Assembly (NCBI RefSeq): GCF_004365875.1
Contig: NZ_SODF01000004.1
Span: 474,299 to 538,298, forward strand
Reading direction: 5' to 3'
Source of the DNA: Kribbella kalugense
Lineage (GTDB): Bacteria > Actinomycetota > Actinomycetes > Propionibacteriales > Kribbellaceae
DNA length: 64,000 nt
Position numbers and translations under genes: made by a program. Of the stretch, positions 41,840 through 51,056 are shown in pieces (the first letter of the stretch is position 1; each line of letters begins with the position of its first letter). The notes below the pieces were generated by a model that had not been told where the DNA came from, searched no databases, and saw only the letters and a program-made list of their open reading frames with translations.

Positions 41840-41882
41840 TAACTGATCGTCAGGATGGCTGATCATCAGTTACCCTGACGAT
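41840..41882. promoter_or_regulatory. Two interleaved inverted repeats, probable MarR operator
   Basis: TAACTGAT (41840-41847) with ATCAGTTA (41865-41872), and ATCGTCAGG (41846-41854) with CCTGACGAT (41874-41882), are both perfect. They fill the 62-base gap between the MarR gene and the divergent oxidoreductase, so one protein could shut both directions. Confidence 0.6.
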
Positions 41883-41883
41883 T

Positions 41884-42765
41884 ATGGAACTGACCTTCGG
41901 TCTGAAGACCACTCCGATGCACGTCCCGTACGCCGACATCCGCCGCGTCTGGCTCGAGGCCGACGAGACCCCGCAGATCCGCGACGCCTGGCTGTGGGAC
42001 CACTTCCTCCCACTCGCCGGCCCGAAGAACGGCGACGTACTCGAAGGCTGGACCCTGCTCACCGCGCTCGCAGCACAGACCAGCCGGCTCCGACTCGGCC
42101 TGCTCGTCACCAGCAACCGGATCCGCCCGCCCGCCGTCCTCGGCAAGATCGCCAGCACGCTCGACGTCATCTCCGGCGGCCGGCTGATCATTGGCCTCGG
42201 TGCCGGCGGCACCCATCAACCAGCCGGGCCGAACCCCGCGATCGAGGAGTACGCCGCCTACGGCCTGACGCTCGTACCGCCAGGAGAGGGGGTCGACCGA
42301 CTCCGCGAGACGATCGAGATCCTGCGCCGGATGTGGACCGAGGACGAGTTCGACTTCAAGGGCCAGTACTACACGCTCGAGCGCAACCGCAACGCACCCA
42401 AACCGATCCAGGCCGGCGGTCCGCCGCTCCTGATCGGCGGCTGGGGCAACCGGATGCTGCGCCTGGTCGCGGAGTACGCCGACACCTGGAACATCAGCGG
42501 TCCGCCGCACACCGACTTCGACACCCTCGCCGATCGGGTACGCCGGTTGGACGCGGAGTGCGAGCGGATAGGTCGGGATCCGGCCACGATCAGCCGGTCG
42601 CTCCAGCAGATCGTGTCGTACGACGACCCAGCCGAGACGCGCGCGATCGTCCAACGGGCCGCCGCGATCGGATTCGACCACATCGTGCTCTCACTGCCGC
42701 GTCCGTACCCGGACCGTGCCGTCCGCTGGCTGGTCCGGGAGATCATCGAGCCGGTCCAGTCTTGA
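41884..42765 (+). CDS. LLM-class oxidoreductase, probably F420-dependent
   Basis: A 293-residue luciferase-like protein of the actinobacterial F420 type (DAWLWDHFLPLAG, LRLGLLVTSNRIRPPAVLGKIASTLDVISGGRLIIGLGAGG, PLLIGGWGNRMLRLVAEYADTWNI). It probably uses F420 or FMN for hydride transfer to an unknown substrate. The start codon is only two bases from the operator, so the transcript is nearly leaderless. Confidence 0.9.
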   Translation: MELTFGLKTTPMHVPYADIRRVWLEADETPQIRDAWLWDHFLPLAGPKNGDVLEGWTLLTALAAQTSRLRLGLLVTSNRIRPPAVLGKIASTLDVISGGRLIIGLGAGGTHQPAGPNPAIEEYAAYGLTLVPPGEGVDRLRETIEILRRMWTEDEFDFKGQYYTLERNRNAPKPIQAGGPPLLIGGWGNRMLRLVAEYADTWNISGPPHTDFDTLADRVRRLDAECERIGRDPATISRSLQQIVSYDDPAETRAIVQRAAAIGFDHIVLSLPRPYPDRAVRWLVREIIEPVQS

Positions 42766-42880
42766 CCTTTCGACCCAGACTGAAAGGCTCGGTGATTTTT
42801 TCACCACTCAGTAGATAGGTGTGTCAGTATCAAACGCAGGACGATCCGCCCCGATCGTCCACCGCGTGTGAGGAGCTGAC

Positions 42881-43558
42881 ATGACCCCCACGACGAAGTT
42901 CAAGGCCGCTTTGTGCGGTCTCGCCCTCATTGCCGCCGCCGCCCTTCCGCTGGCCGCAGCGCCCGCCACCGCCGCCGCACCCCCGACCATGTCGGCCGAG
43001 GTGGCTGCCGCAACCAAGCCGGTGCCGAAGCTCGGCTACTCGACGCAGACCGTCAAGACGCTGAGCATCCAGTTCCAGTACCAGCAGACCGGCTACTGGT
43101 GCGGCCCAGCCGCGACCCGGATCGCGCTCTCGGCCCGGATCTCGCCGCCGAGCCAGCAGCAGCTGGCCAACGAGCTGCCGACCACGACCAACGGCACCGA
43201 CTGGATCGGCCAGGTCACCACGGTGCTCAACAACCACCTGGGCACCGGCTGGTACGAGACCAAGGAGATGCCCAACGACCCGCCCACCCAGGCGCAGCGT
43301 GACCTGCTCTGGCGGGACGTGGTCCTCGACATCAACAACAACTACCCGATCGTCGCCAACATCGTTGCCCCGGCCAACAACCACCCGCCGGGCTACCCGA
43401 ACTACACGATCTACCACTACTTCACGGTGATCGGGTACGACGACAGCGACCAGACCGTACTCATCGCCGACCCGGCCGGCTTCGCCCCGACGGCGACGTA
43501 CTGGCTCACCTTCAACCAGCTAGCCACCCTCATCCCACCGAAGGGCTACTCGGCCTGA
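42881..43558 (+). CDS. Secreted C39-like papain-fold peptidase
   Basis: A 225-residue exported protein. A signal peptide (residues 1-33, ending APATAAA) leads into a papain-like fold with Cys in QQTGYWCGPAATRIAL, His in YHYFTVIGYDD and Asp in IADPAG, the C39-like triad. No ABC exporter is linked, so it is a free secreted peptidase or an inhibitor-like relative, not a bacteriocin processor. ATG 42881 follows GAGGAGCTGAC. Confidence 0.88.
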   Translation: MTPTTKFKAALCGLALIAAAALPLAAAPATAAAPPTMSAEVAAATKPVPKLGYSTQTVKTLSIQFQYQQTGYWCGPAATRIALSARISPPSQQQLANELPTTTNGTDWIGQVTTVLNNHLGTGWYETKEMPNDPPTQAQRDLLWRDVVLDINNNYPIVANIVAPANNHPPGYPNYTIYHYFTVIGYDDSDQTVLIADPAGFAPTATYWLTFNQLATLIPPKGYSA

Positions 43559-43564
43559 GGCCGG

Positions 43565-43602
43565 CTCTCGTCACGGCGATACCTTGGTCGCCGTGACGAG
43601 AG
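43565..43602 (+). terminator. Hairpin after the C39-like gene, reaching into the next start
   Basis: CTCTCGTCACGGCGA (43565-43579) pairs with 43588-43602 over 15 bp with an 8-base loop. It begins 6 bases after the peptidase stop. Its right arm covers GTG 43593, the likely start of the SelT/W/H-like gene. Confidence 0.7.
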
Positions 43603-43901
43603 AGCCGCGGTTGGAGATTGAGTACTGCACGCAATGTCGGTGGTTGATGCGGGCGGCGTGGACCGCGCAGGAGCTGTTGACGACCTTCCCGCAGGAGCTG
43701 GGGGAGGTCGCGCTGGTGCCGGGGACCGGGGGAGTGTTCGACGTCAGCCTGGACGGTGAGCTGCTCTGGTCGCGGAAGGCGGAGGGCGGGTTCGCCGAGA
43801 TCCCGCTGCTGAAGCAGATGGTCCGCGACCGGATCGCCCCGGACCGCAAGCTCGGCCACTCCGACCGCAAGCCCACGGGTGATGCGGGTCATGGGATGTG
43901 A
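43593..43901 (+). CDS. SelT/SelW/SelH-family (Rdx-type) selenoprotein-like protein
   Basis: A 102-residue thioredoxin-like protein with CTQC near the N-terminus (LEIEYCTQCRWLMRAAWTAQELL) and the strand-turn GTGGVFDVSLDGELLWSR, the layout of the Rdx family in which the first Cys can be Sec. Here it is Cys, so no selenocysteine is needed. Function is probably redox; partner unknown. The start is GTG 43593 (or TTG 43584), within a hairpin. Not coupled to the gene upstream. Confidence 0.85.
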   Translation: MTREPRLEIEYCTQCRWLMRAAWTAQELLTTFPQELGEVALVPGTGGVFDVSLDGELLWSRKAEGGFAEIPLLKQMVRDRIAPDRKLGHSDRKPTGDAGHGM

Positions 43902-43903
43902 AT

Positions 43904-43933
43904 TTGTGAATCGTTGGGCGGGCTTGCGACAAT
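43904..43933 (+). promoter_or_regulatory. Promoter of rlmN
   Basis: TTGTGA (43904-43909) and GACAAT (43928-43933) are spaced by 18 bases. Transcription would begin within a few bases of the rlmN ATG (43943), so the mRNA is probably leaderless. Confidence 0.45.
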
Positions 43934-43942
43934 AGGTCGGTT

Positions 43943-45064
43943 ATGACTACGTCTCTTCCCCTCGTGTTCGATGAGCCGCGCCGCGCCAAGAAGCCGCCGC
44001 GGCACCTGGCCGATCTCACCGGAGAGGAACGGCGTACGGCGGTTGCCGCGCTGGGCGAGCCTGAGTTCCGGGCGAAGCAGCTGTCGAACCACTACTTCTC
44101 CCGGCTGGTGTCCGACCCGGCCGAGATGACCGACCTGCCGGCCGCGACCCGCGACAAGTTGGTGGGCGAGCTGATGCCGCCGCTTCTGACCCGCGTCCGT
44201 GACCTGGAGTGCGACAACGGGGAGACCCGCAAGACGCTCTGGAAGCTGCTCGACGGCTCGCTGGTCGAGTCGGTCCTGATGCGGTATCCGGGGCGCACCA
44301 CCATGTGCGTGTCCTCGCAGGCGGGCTGCGGGATGGCGTGCCCGTTCTGCGCGACCGGCCAGGGCGGCCTGACCCGGAACATGTCGACCGCTGAGATCGT
44401 CGAGCAGGTCGTCGACGGCGCGCGGGCATTGTCGCGGGGCGAGATCCCCGGCGGGCCTGGGCGAGTCAACAACATCGTGTTCATGGGGATGGGCGAGCCG
44501 ATGGCGAACTACAAGGCCGTCATGGGCGCCGTACGTCGATTCACCGATCCGTCGCCGGAGGGCCTGGGGATCTCGGCGCGTGGGGTGACCGTGTCGACGG
44601 TCGGCCTGGTGCCGCGGATCAACCAGCTCGCGACCGAGGGGATCCCTGTCACGCTCGCGCTGTCGCTGCACGCGCCGGACGACGAGCTGCGCGACGAGCT
44701 GGTGCCGATCAACAACCGCTGGAAGGTCGACGAGGTCCTCGACGCGGCCTGGGAGTACGCGCGGCAGACCAAGCGGCGCGTGTCGATCGAGTACGCGATG
44801 ATCCGCGACATCAACGACCACGCCTGGCGGGCCGACCTGCTGGCGGAGAAGCTGCGGGCTCGAGGCGACTGGGGCTGGGTGCACGTCAACCTGATCCCGC
44901 TGAACCCGACGCCCGGCTCGAAGTGGACCGCGTCCGACCCGGCCGACGAGCGCGAGTTCGTCCGCCGCCTCGAGGCCGGCGGCATCCCCACCACCGTCCG
45001 CGACACCCGCGGCCAGGAGATCGACGGCGCCTGCGGCCAACTCGCCGCGGCCAGCAAATCCTGA
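43943..45064 (+). CDS. rlmN: Dual-specificity RNA methyltransferase RlmN
   Basis: A 373-residue radical SAM enzyme that methylates C2 of A2503 in 23S rRNA and of A37 in some tRNAs. The CxxxCxxC cluster site is CGMACPFC (about residue 132), and the catalytic Cys of the methyl-transfer step is in EIDGACGQLA near the C-terminus. KPPRHLADL, SVLMRYPGRTTMCVSSQAGC and ALSLHAPDDELRDELVPIN are typical. Its stop overlaps the next gene by one base. Confidence 0.96.
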   Translation: MTTSLPLVFDEPRRAKKPPRHLADLTGEERRTAVAALGEPEFRAKQLSNHYFSRLVSDPAEMTDLPAATRDKLVGELMPPLLTRVRDLECDNGETRKTLWKLLDGSLVESVLMRYPGRTTMCVSSQAGCGMACPFCATGQGGLTRNMSTAEIVEQVVDGARALSRGEIPGGPGRVNNIVFMGMGEPMANYKAVMGAVRRFTDPSPEGLGISARGVTVSTVGLVPRINQLATEGIPVTLALSLHAPDDELRDELVPINNRWKVDEVLDAAWEYARQTKRRVSIEYAMIRDINDHAWRADLLAEKLRARGDWGWVHVNLIPLNPTPGSKWTASDPADEREFVRRLEAGGIPTTVRDTRGQEIDGACGQLAAASKS

Positions 45065-45564
45065 TGCTGAAGCCCGAGTTCAGCGTGCGCCGCACCGGCC
45101 AGCGCTACGACCGTGGGCAGGTCGACACGCTGGTCGAGCGCGTCATCGCCACGGCCGAACGCCGGTCAACCGGTCCGGCGGTCACCGTCGGGGAGCTGCG
45201 CAGCGCCGAGTTCCGTACTCCGCTCTTCGGTCCGGGCTACCCGGTCAGGGAGGTCGACGACTTCCTCGCGCAGGCGGAGGATTGGCTACCTGACCGTCCC
45301 GTGTCCCGCAGTACGCCGGGCTCGGTTGAACGGACAGCGCCGATGTTCACCCCTGTCCGACTGCGCGAGGGCTACGCGACGGAGGAGGTCGACGAGTTCC
45401 TCGACCGCCTGATGGCGACCGTGAACGGCCAGCCGGTGGAGCACCCGGTGACGATCCGCGAGATCCGCAGAGTCCAGTTCACGCCCGTGCGCCTGACCGA
45501 GGGCTACGACGTCTCAGAGGTCGACGCCTTCCTCGACCTGGCCGAACAGTGGCTCGCCGGCTAG
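45064..45564 (+). CDS. DivIVA-motif repeat protein
   Basis: A 166-residue protein made of four DivIVA-like motifs: FSVRRTGQRYDRGQVDTLVERV (1-25), FRTPLFGPGYPVREVDDFL (about 52-70), FTPVRLREGYATEEVDEFLDRL (about 97-118) and FTPVRLTEGYDVSEVDAFLDLA (about 140-161). Each is the membrane-curvature-binding N-terminal turn plus start of the helix, but the long coiled coil of real DivIVA is missing. It may be a pole- or septum-associated adaptor. ATG 45064 overlaps the rlmN stop. Confidence 0.85.
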   Translation: MLKPEFSVRRTGQRYDRGQVDTLVERVIATAERRSTGPAVTVGELRSAEFRTPLFGPGYPVREVDDFLAQAEDWLPDRPVSRSTPGSVERTAPMFTPVRLREGYATEEVDEFLDRLMATVNGQPVEHPVTIREIRRVQFTPVRLTEGYDVSEVDAFLDLAEQWLAG

Positions 45565-45567
45565 CTC

Positions 45568-46038
45568 ATGCGGGTACGACGGTATGAAGAGGCGGACCGC
45601 CTGGCCCTGCTCGCCCTGGCGCCTCGCCTGACTGAAGGTGTAGCTCCGCGGCGTGCGGTTGACTCAGTCCTGTCAGCTGTCACCGGATGGGTCGTGGAGG
45701 CGCTGGACCGCTCCACCGAACCAGGGCGGCTCGTGCTCGTCGCCGAGCTGGATGGGGTGGTGGCCGGCTTCGCCTCCGGCGAGGAGCGCAGGCACTGGTC
45801 AGGAGACCCCGAGCTGTACGTCGGTGAGTTGGTAGTGGCCAAGCCCTTCGAAGGACAGGGTGTCGGCCGTGCGCTGATCGACGCCCTCACCGATCACGCC
45901 AAGCAGCGTGGTCTGGCGACCGTCACCCTCGACACCGGTGCCGCCAACACCAACGCCCGTGCCTTCTATGGACGCCTCGGCTTCGACGAGGAGGACGTGA
46001 AGTTGACGAAGTGGGTGGATGGGATGATCGGGGGGTGA
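45568..46038 (+). CDS. GNAT-family N-acetyltransferase
   Basis: A 156-residue acetyltransferase (VRRYEEADRLALLALAPRLT, ELVVAKPFEGQGVGRALIDALTDHAKQRG, NTNARAFYGRLGFDEEDVKLTKWV) with the acetyl-CoA loop EGQGVG. Substrate unknown. It starts 3 bases after the DivIVA-motif gene and its stop overlaps pdxY (GTGA), so the four genes from rlmN to pdxY are likely co-transcribed. Confidence 0.9.
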   Translation: MRVRRYEEADRLALLALAPRLTEGVAPRRAVDSVLSAVTGWVVEALDRSTEPGRLVLVAELDGVVAGFASGEERRHWSGDPELYVGELVVAKPFEGQGVGRALIDALTDHAKQRGLATVTLDTGAANTNARAFYGRLGFDEEDVKLTKWVDGMIGG

Positions 46039-46886
46039 AGATCCTCTCGATTCAGTCGGCGGTTGCTTTCGGGCATGTGGGGAACTCGGCGGCGGTGTTT
46101 CCGTTGCAGCGGATTGGGGTGGAGGTTCTGCCGGTTTATACGGTGAACTTCTCGAACCACACCGGGTACGGGGCGTGGCGTGGGCCGATGATCAGCCCGG
46201 ATGACGTGCGTGAGGTTCTGCTGGGGATCGAGGATCGCGGAGTCCTTCCGCAGATCGACGTGGTGCTCTCGGGCTACCAGGGCGGCGAGGGGATCGCCGA
46301 CGTGATTCTCGAGGCGGTGCAGCGGGTGAAGGCGGCCAATCCCGCGGCGGTGTACTCCTGCGACCCCGTGATGGGCAACGCGAAGTCCGGGTGCTTCGTC
46401 GCCCCTGCCATTCCCGTGCTGCTGCGCGACCGGGTGGTTCCGGCGGCCGACATCATCACGCCCAACCAGTTCGAGCTGGGCTTCCTCACCAACACTGAGC
46501 CGGACACGCTCGAGTCCACGCTGGCCTCGGTGGAGCTGGTCCGGGCGACTGGACCGCGTACGGTGCTCGTCACCAGCGTCGAGCGGCCCGACCGTGAGGA
46601 CGGCACGATCGAGATGCTGGCCGTTGACGACAGCGGCGCGTGGCTGGTGCAGACGCCGTACATCCCGATGAAGGCGAACGGCTCGGGGGACGTGACGGCA
46701 GCGCTCTTCACGGCGCACTACCGCAGTACGGACGATCTCGCGGAGTCGCTCGCGCGCACGACCTCGAGCGTGTTCGATCTGCTCACGCGGACCCATGAGT
46801 CGGGAGAGCGCGAGTTGCAGCTGGTCGAGTCACAGGACGCGTACGCGCACCCGGAGATGCAGTTCAAGCCCCAGCGAGTCAGCTGA
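46035..46886 (+). CDS. pdxY: Pyridoxal kinase
   Basis: A 283-residue pyridoxal kinase of the PdxY type, making pyridoxal phosphate in the salvage route. ILSIQSAVAFGHVGNSAAVFPLQRIGVEVLPVYTVNFSNHTGYGAWRG, CDPVMGN, ITPNQFELGFLT and the ATP/anion-hole segment ANGSGDVTAALF are intact. GTG 46035 overlaps the previous stop; the reading frame's first codon at 46011 lies in the GNAT gene. The 3' end overlaps the convergent LOG gene by 8 bp. Confidence 0.94.
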   Translation: MKILSIQSAVAFGHVGNSAAVFPLQRIGVEVLPVYTVNFSNHTGYGAWRGPMISPDDVREVLLGIEDRGVLPQIDVVLSGYQGGEGIADVILEAVQRVKAANPAAVYSCDPVMGNAKSGCFVAPAIPVLLRDRVVPAADIITPNQFELGFLTNTEPDTLESTLASVELVRATGPRTVLVTSVERPDREDGTIEMLAVDDSGAWLVQTPYIPMKANGSGDVTAALFTAHYRSTDDLAESLARTTSSVFDLLTRTHESGERELQLVESQDAYAHPEMQFKPQRVS

Positions 46887-47976
46887 CCAGACTGGCGGCC
46901 TCGTCGATCGTTTGGACGAGGTGGATCGACATGGGGTGCTCCGCTGCCAGCGACTGGAGCAGGGGCCAGACGGGCAGCTCCACCGTCCAGTAGTTGACAC
47001 CTACCAGGATGAGTGGGATCTGGGTGGCCTTGTCGCCGTAGTAGTTCGGGGTGACGGCCTGGAAGATCTCCTGCACAGTGCCGGCCGCGCCGGGGAGGTA
47101 GATGATGCCGCCGCGAGCGCGGCCGAGCAGGACGTCCTCGCGCTGGGCGTTCGAGAAGTACTTCGCTATCGAGCCGGCGAACACGTTGGGCGGTTCGTGA
47201 CCGTAGAACCAGGTCGGAATCGACACCCCGCCATCACCAGGGAACCGAGAGCGCACAGCAAGACCGGTAGCGGCCCAGTCGCGAATCGACGGACGAAACG
47301 ACGGTACGGCGGCCAACTCGGCCAGCGCGGCGTCAACGGCCGCGGAGTCGTACGAAGACAGCGACGCACCCAGGTTGGCGGCCTCCATCGCACCAGGACC
47401 GCCCCCAGTGACCACCATGCGACCCCGACGGGCCAGCGTCCGACCGAGCAGTACTGCAGCCCGGTAGTTGTCGTCACCCCGCAGTACGCCGTGGCCGCCC
47501 ATCACGCCGACCCACGGCTTGTCGTCGGTCAGTTCGGTGAGCGCATCCGCGATGGCGTGGTCGTGGAGCGCCGCAGCGAGAGTCCGGCTGGTGTCGTCCT
47601 TCTGGTCGTGCTGCCGGGACCAGGCGTAGATCTGCGCGTCCGGAGTGGCGTCGTACCCGTGCTCCAGACCGGCGTACAACTCGTCGGCGTCGTACAGCCG
47701 CCCGCGGTACGCGTCGAACGGCAGCTCCGGGATCGCCGGGAACACCAGCCCGCCGCCGTCCCGGATCCACGTGTCCGCCTTCTCCTCCAGTGCACAGCCG
47801 AGGAACACCGACCCCATCGGGTTCAGCCCGAGGAGTTCCGCCGTACGCCCGCTCAGATCCACCGACTGGACCCGCCAACCGGTCATCGCAGTGGCCCCCG
47901 CGGCCAGCAGGCGGTCGAAATGCTCCAGGGACTCGATATCAACGTGCGGAATGCTGGGCAATGTCACGCAGAGCAC
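46879..47976 (-). CDS. LOG/TIGR00730-like Rossmann-fold protein, extended
   Basis: A 365-residue protein. Residues 155-345 have the lysine-decarboxylase-like LOG fold: GVMGGHGVLRGDDNY, VVTGGGPGAMEAANLGA and the active-site loop PGAAGTVQEIF in place of the usual PGGxGTxxE. LOG proteins release cytokinin bases from nucleotide monophosphates or act on other nucleotides. The first 150 residues are an additional domain (WRVQSVDLSGRTAELLGLNPMGSVFLGC) not found in short LOG proteins. GTG 47976 begins it; other GTGs nearby are possible. Confidence 0.85.
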   Translation of the reverse strand: MLCVTLPSIPHVDIESLEHFDRLLAAGATAMTGWRVQSVDLSGRTAELLGLNPMGSVFLGCALEEKADTWIRDGGGLVFPAIPELPFDAYRGRLYDADELYAGLEHGYDATPDAQIYAWSRQHDQKDDTSRTLAAALHDHAIADALTELTDDKPWVGVMGGHGVLRGDDNYRAAVLLGRTLARRGRMVVTGGGPGAMEAANLGASLSSYDSAAVDAALAELAAVPSFRPSIRDWAATGLAVRSRFPGDGGVSIPTWFYGHEPPNVFAGSIAKYFSNAQREDVLLGRARGGIIYLPGAAGTVQEIFQAVTPNYYGDKATQIPLILVGVNYWTVELPVWPLLQSLAAEHPMSIHLVQTIDEAASLVS

Positions 47977-48023
47977 CCTAACTGCGATAGACGTGCACTA
48001 TCAGGTGAGGTAATGGTTAGGAC

Positions 48024-49313
<1,290 letters not shown>

Positions 49314-49330
49314 TCGCCACCGGGCGAGGA

Positions 49331-49362
49331 AAGGTCCCGGGACGATCGCGTCCCGGGACCTT
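49331..49362. terminator. Bidirectional terminator hairpin
   Basis: AAGGTCCCGGGACG (49331-49344) pairs with 49349-49362 around ATCG, a 14-bp perfect stem between the convergent aminotransferase and glutamate permease genes. Confidence 0.85.
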
Positions 49363-49377
49363 GCTGTCAGAGAGCGG

Positions 49378-50292
49378 TCAGTTCGTGTCGACGGTGTCCG
49401 ACGGACCCGCGCCGGCGAGCGCGCCGACGGCGGTGTTCTGGTCGGTCGGGTCGGCGGTCAGAGGGCCACCGGCGGACCGGCCGCGGCGGCGCATCAGGCG
49501 CTCGACGTACTGGGCGGCCAGGCTGAGCAGGTAGTTCACGATCACGAAGATCGCGCCCACGACGATCAGGGCCGGCAGCAGGTTCGACTTGAAGTTGCCG
49601 ATCTGCTCCGCCTTCCGGAGCAGTTCCTCGTACGTGATGATGTAGCCGAGCGCGGTGTCCTTGAGGATCACCACGAGTTGGCCGACGATCGCCGGCAACA
49701 TCGCCGTGATTGCCTGCGGCAACAGAACCAGCCGCATCGTCTTGCCGTCGGTCAGGCCGATCGCCATCGCCGCTTCGCCCTGCCCCTTCGGCAGCGAGTA
49801 CACGCCGGAGCGGACGAGTTCGGCGACCACGGCGCCGTTGTACAGCATCAGGGCCGTGACGACGGCCGCCAGCGCAAGTCGTTCCGGTGGGAACACTTCG
49901 TAGTTCGCGTACACGGCGAACATGAACAGCATCATCAGCAGCACCGGCACAGCGCGGAAGAATTCCACGATCACGCTGCACGGCCAGCGGACCCAGGCGT
50001 GCGCGGAGAGCCGGCCGACGCCGAGCAGGATGCCGAGACCCATCGCGAGGACAACCGAGATCGCAGCGGCGATCAGGGTGCCGGCCAGGCCGGGCAGCAG
50101 GTACTGGGTCCAGATCTCACCGGTCAGGAACGGCTTCCACTTCGCGGCGGTGAGCTGCTGCTTCGCGTTGAACTTGGAGATGACGAACCACAGGACCAGG
50201 AGCAGTACGACGATGCTCCCGACGCCGACCGCGGCGTACAGGCGCTTGGCCCGTGGGCCGGGTGCGTCGAACAGAACGCTGCTGCTGCTCAT
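49378..50292 (-). CDS. gluD: Glutamate ABC transporter permease GluD
   Basis: A 304-residue polar-amino-acid permease (HisM family) with an N-terminal helix (residues 20-45) and the transporter domain from about 65. EAA loop: GEAAMAIGLTDGKTMRLVLLPQAITAMLP. The C-terminal 40 residues are hydrophilic. ATG 50292 overlaps the gluC stop (ATGA), so it is the last gene of gluABCD. Confidence 0.93.
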   Translation of the reverse strand: MSSSSVLFDAPGPRAKRLYAAVGVGSIVVLLLVLWFVISKFNAKQQLTAAKWKPFLTGEIWTQYLLPGLAGTLIAAAISVVLAMGLGILLGVGRLSAHAWVRWPCSVIVEFFRAVPVLLMMLFMFAVYANYEVFPPERLALAAVVTALMLYNGAVVAELVRSGVYSLPKGQGEAAMAIGLTDGKTMRLVLLPQAITAMLPAIVGQLVVILKDTALGYIITYEELLRKAEQIGNFKSNLLPALIVVGAIFVIVNYLLSLAAQYVERLMRRRGRSAGGPLTADPTDQNTAVGALAGAGPSDTVDTN

Positions 50293-50978
50293 CGCTTCAC
50301 CGCCAGCCGCTTGGACATCGAGGTGAACAGCACCCCGACCGGGAGCGTCAGGATGACGAATCCGATCGCGAAGATGCCGAACACGATGAAGAGGACGTCC
50401 GGCCGGTTCTCGATCATCACCTTCATCACCGCGGAGGCCTCGGTGACACCGATGACGGAGGCGACCGTGGAGTTCTTGGTCAGGGCGATCAGCACGTTGC
50501 CCAGCGGGGCGATCGCGCCCCGGAACGCCTGCGGCAGGACGACGTACCGCAGGGTCTTCAGGAACGGCAGGCCGATCGCCCGCGCCGCCTCGGCCTGGCC
50601 GAGCGGGACGGTGTTCACACCGCTGCGGATCGCCTCGGCGACGAAGGACGCGTGGTACACCGACAGGCCGAGGACGGCGAGCCGGAAGTTGTTGTCGTTG
50701 ATGAAGGTGTTCGAGTCCTTGTTCGCAAGCGCGACGCCGAGCTGCAGGAACAGCCCGAGGTTGCAGAACACGATGACGAGGGTCAGCGGCGTGTTCCGGA
50801 CGATGTTCACGTAGGCGGTACCGATGACCTGCAGCACCCGGACCGGGGAGACCCGCATCACCGCGACCACGGTGCCGATCAGCAGTGCGAACACCGCCGA
50901 CAGCAGCGTGAGGTAGATCGTCGTCCGGAAGGCTTGCAGACCGTCGTACTCGGAGAAGAACTCCGAAATCACGTCCAT
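50289..50978 (-). CDS. gluC: Glutamate ABC transporter permease GluC
   Basis: A 229-residue permease, about five helices (AFRTTIYLTLLSAVFALLIGTVVAVMR, VNIVRNTPLTLVIVFCNLGLFLQLG), with the EAA loop AEAARAIGLPFLKTLRYVVLPQAFRGAI. It forms the channel with GluD. An intergenic hairpin separates it from the receptor gene upstream. Confidence 0.93.
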   Translation of the reverse strand: MDVISEFFSEYDGLQAFRTTIYLTLLSAVFALLIGTVVAVMRVSPVRVLQVIGTAYVNIVRNTPLTLVIVFCNLGLFLQLGVALANKDSNTFINDNNFRLAVLGLSVYHASFVAEAIRSGVNTVPLGQAEAARAIGLPFLKTLRYVVLPQAFRGAIAPLGNVLIALTKNSTVASVIGVTEASAVMKVMIENRPDVLFIVFGIFAIGFVILTLPVGVLFTSMSKRLAVKR

Positions 50979-51013
50979 GTTTCTCCTGCTGGGAACGAGG
51001 TGGAGACCAGCAC

Positions 51014-51047
51014 GCCGGGGAGGGACCGCGAACGGCCCCTCCCCGGC
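51014..51047 (-). terminator. Intercistronic hairpin after gluB
   Basis: GCCGGGGAGGG (51014-51024) pairs with CCCTCCCCGGC (51037-51047), 11 bp, 12-base loop. It lies just after the receptor gene and before gluC. Such hairpins commonly raise receptor levels relative to permease. Confidence 0.65.
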
Positions 51048-51056
51048 GGTGTCAGA

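Noticed and set aside
42791..42805. GGTGA-TTTTT-TCACC inverted repeat between the F420 oxidoreductase and C39-like genes.
   Set aside because: The arms are only 5 bp; too weak to call a terminator or operator.
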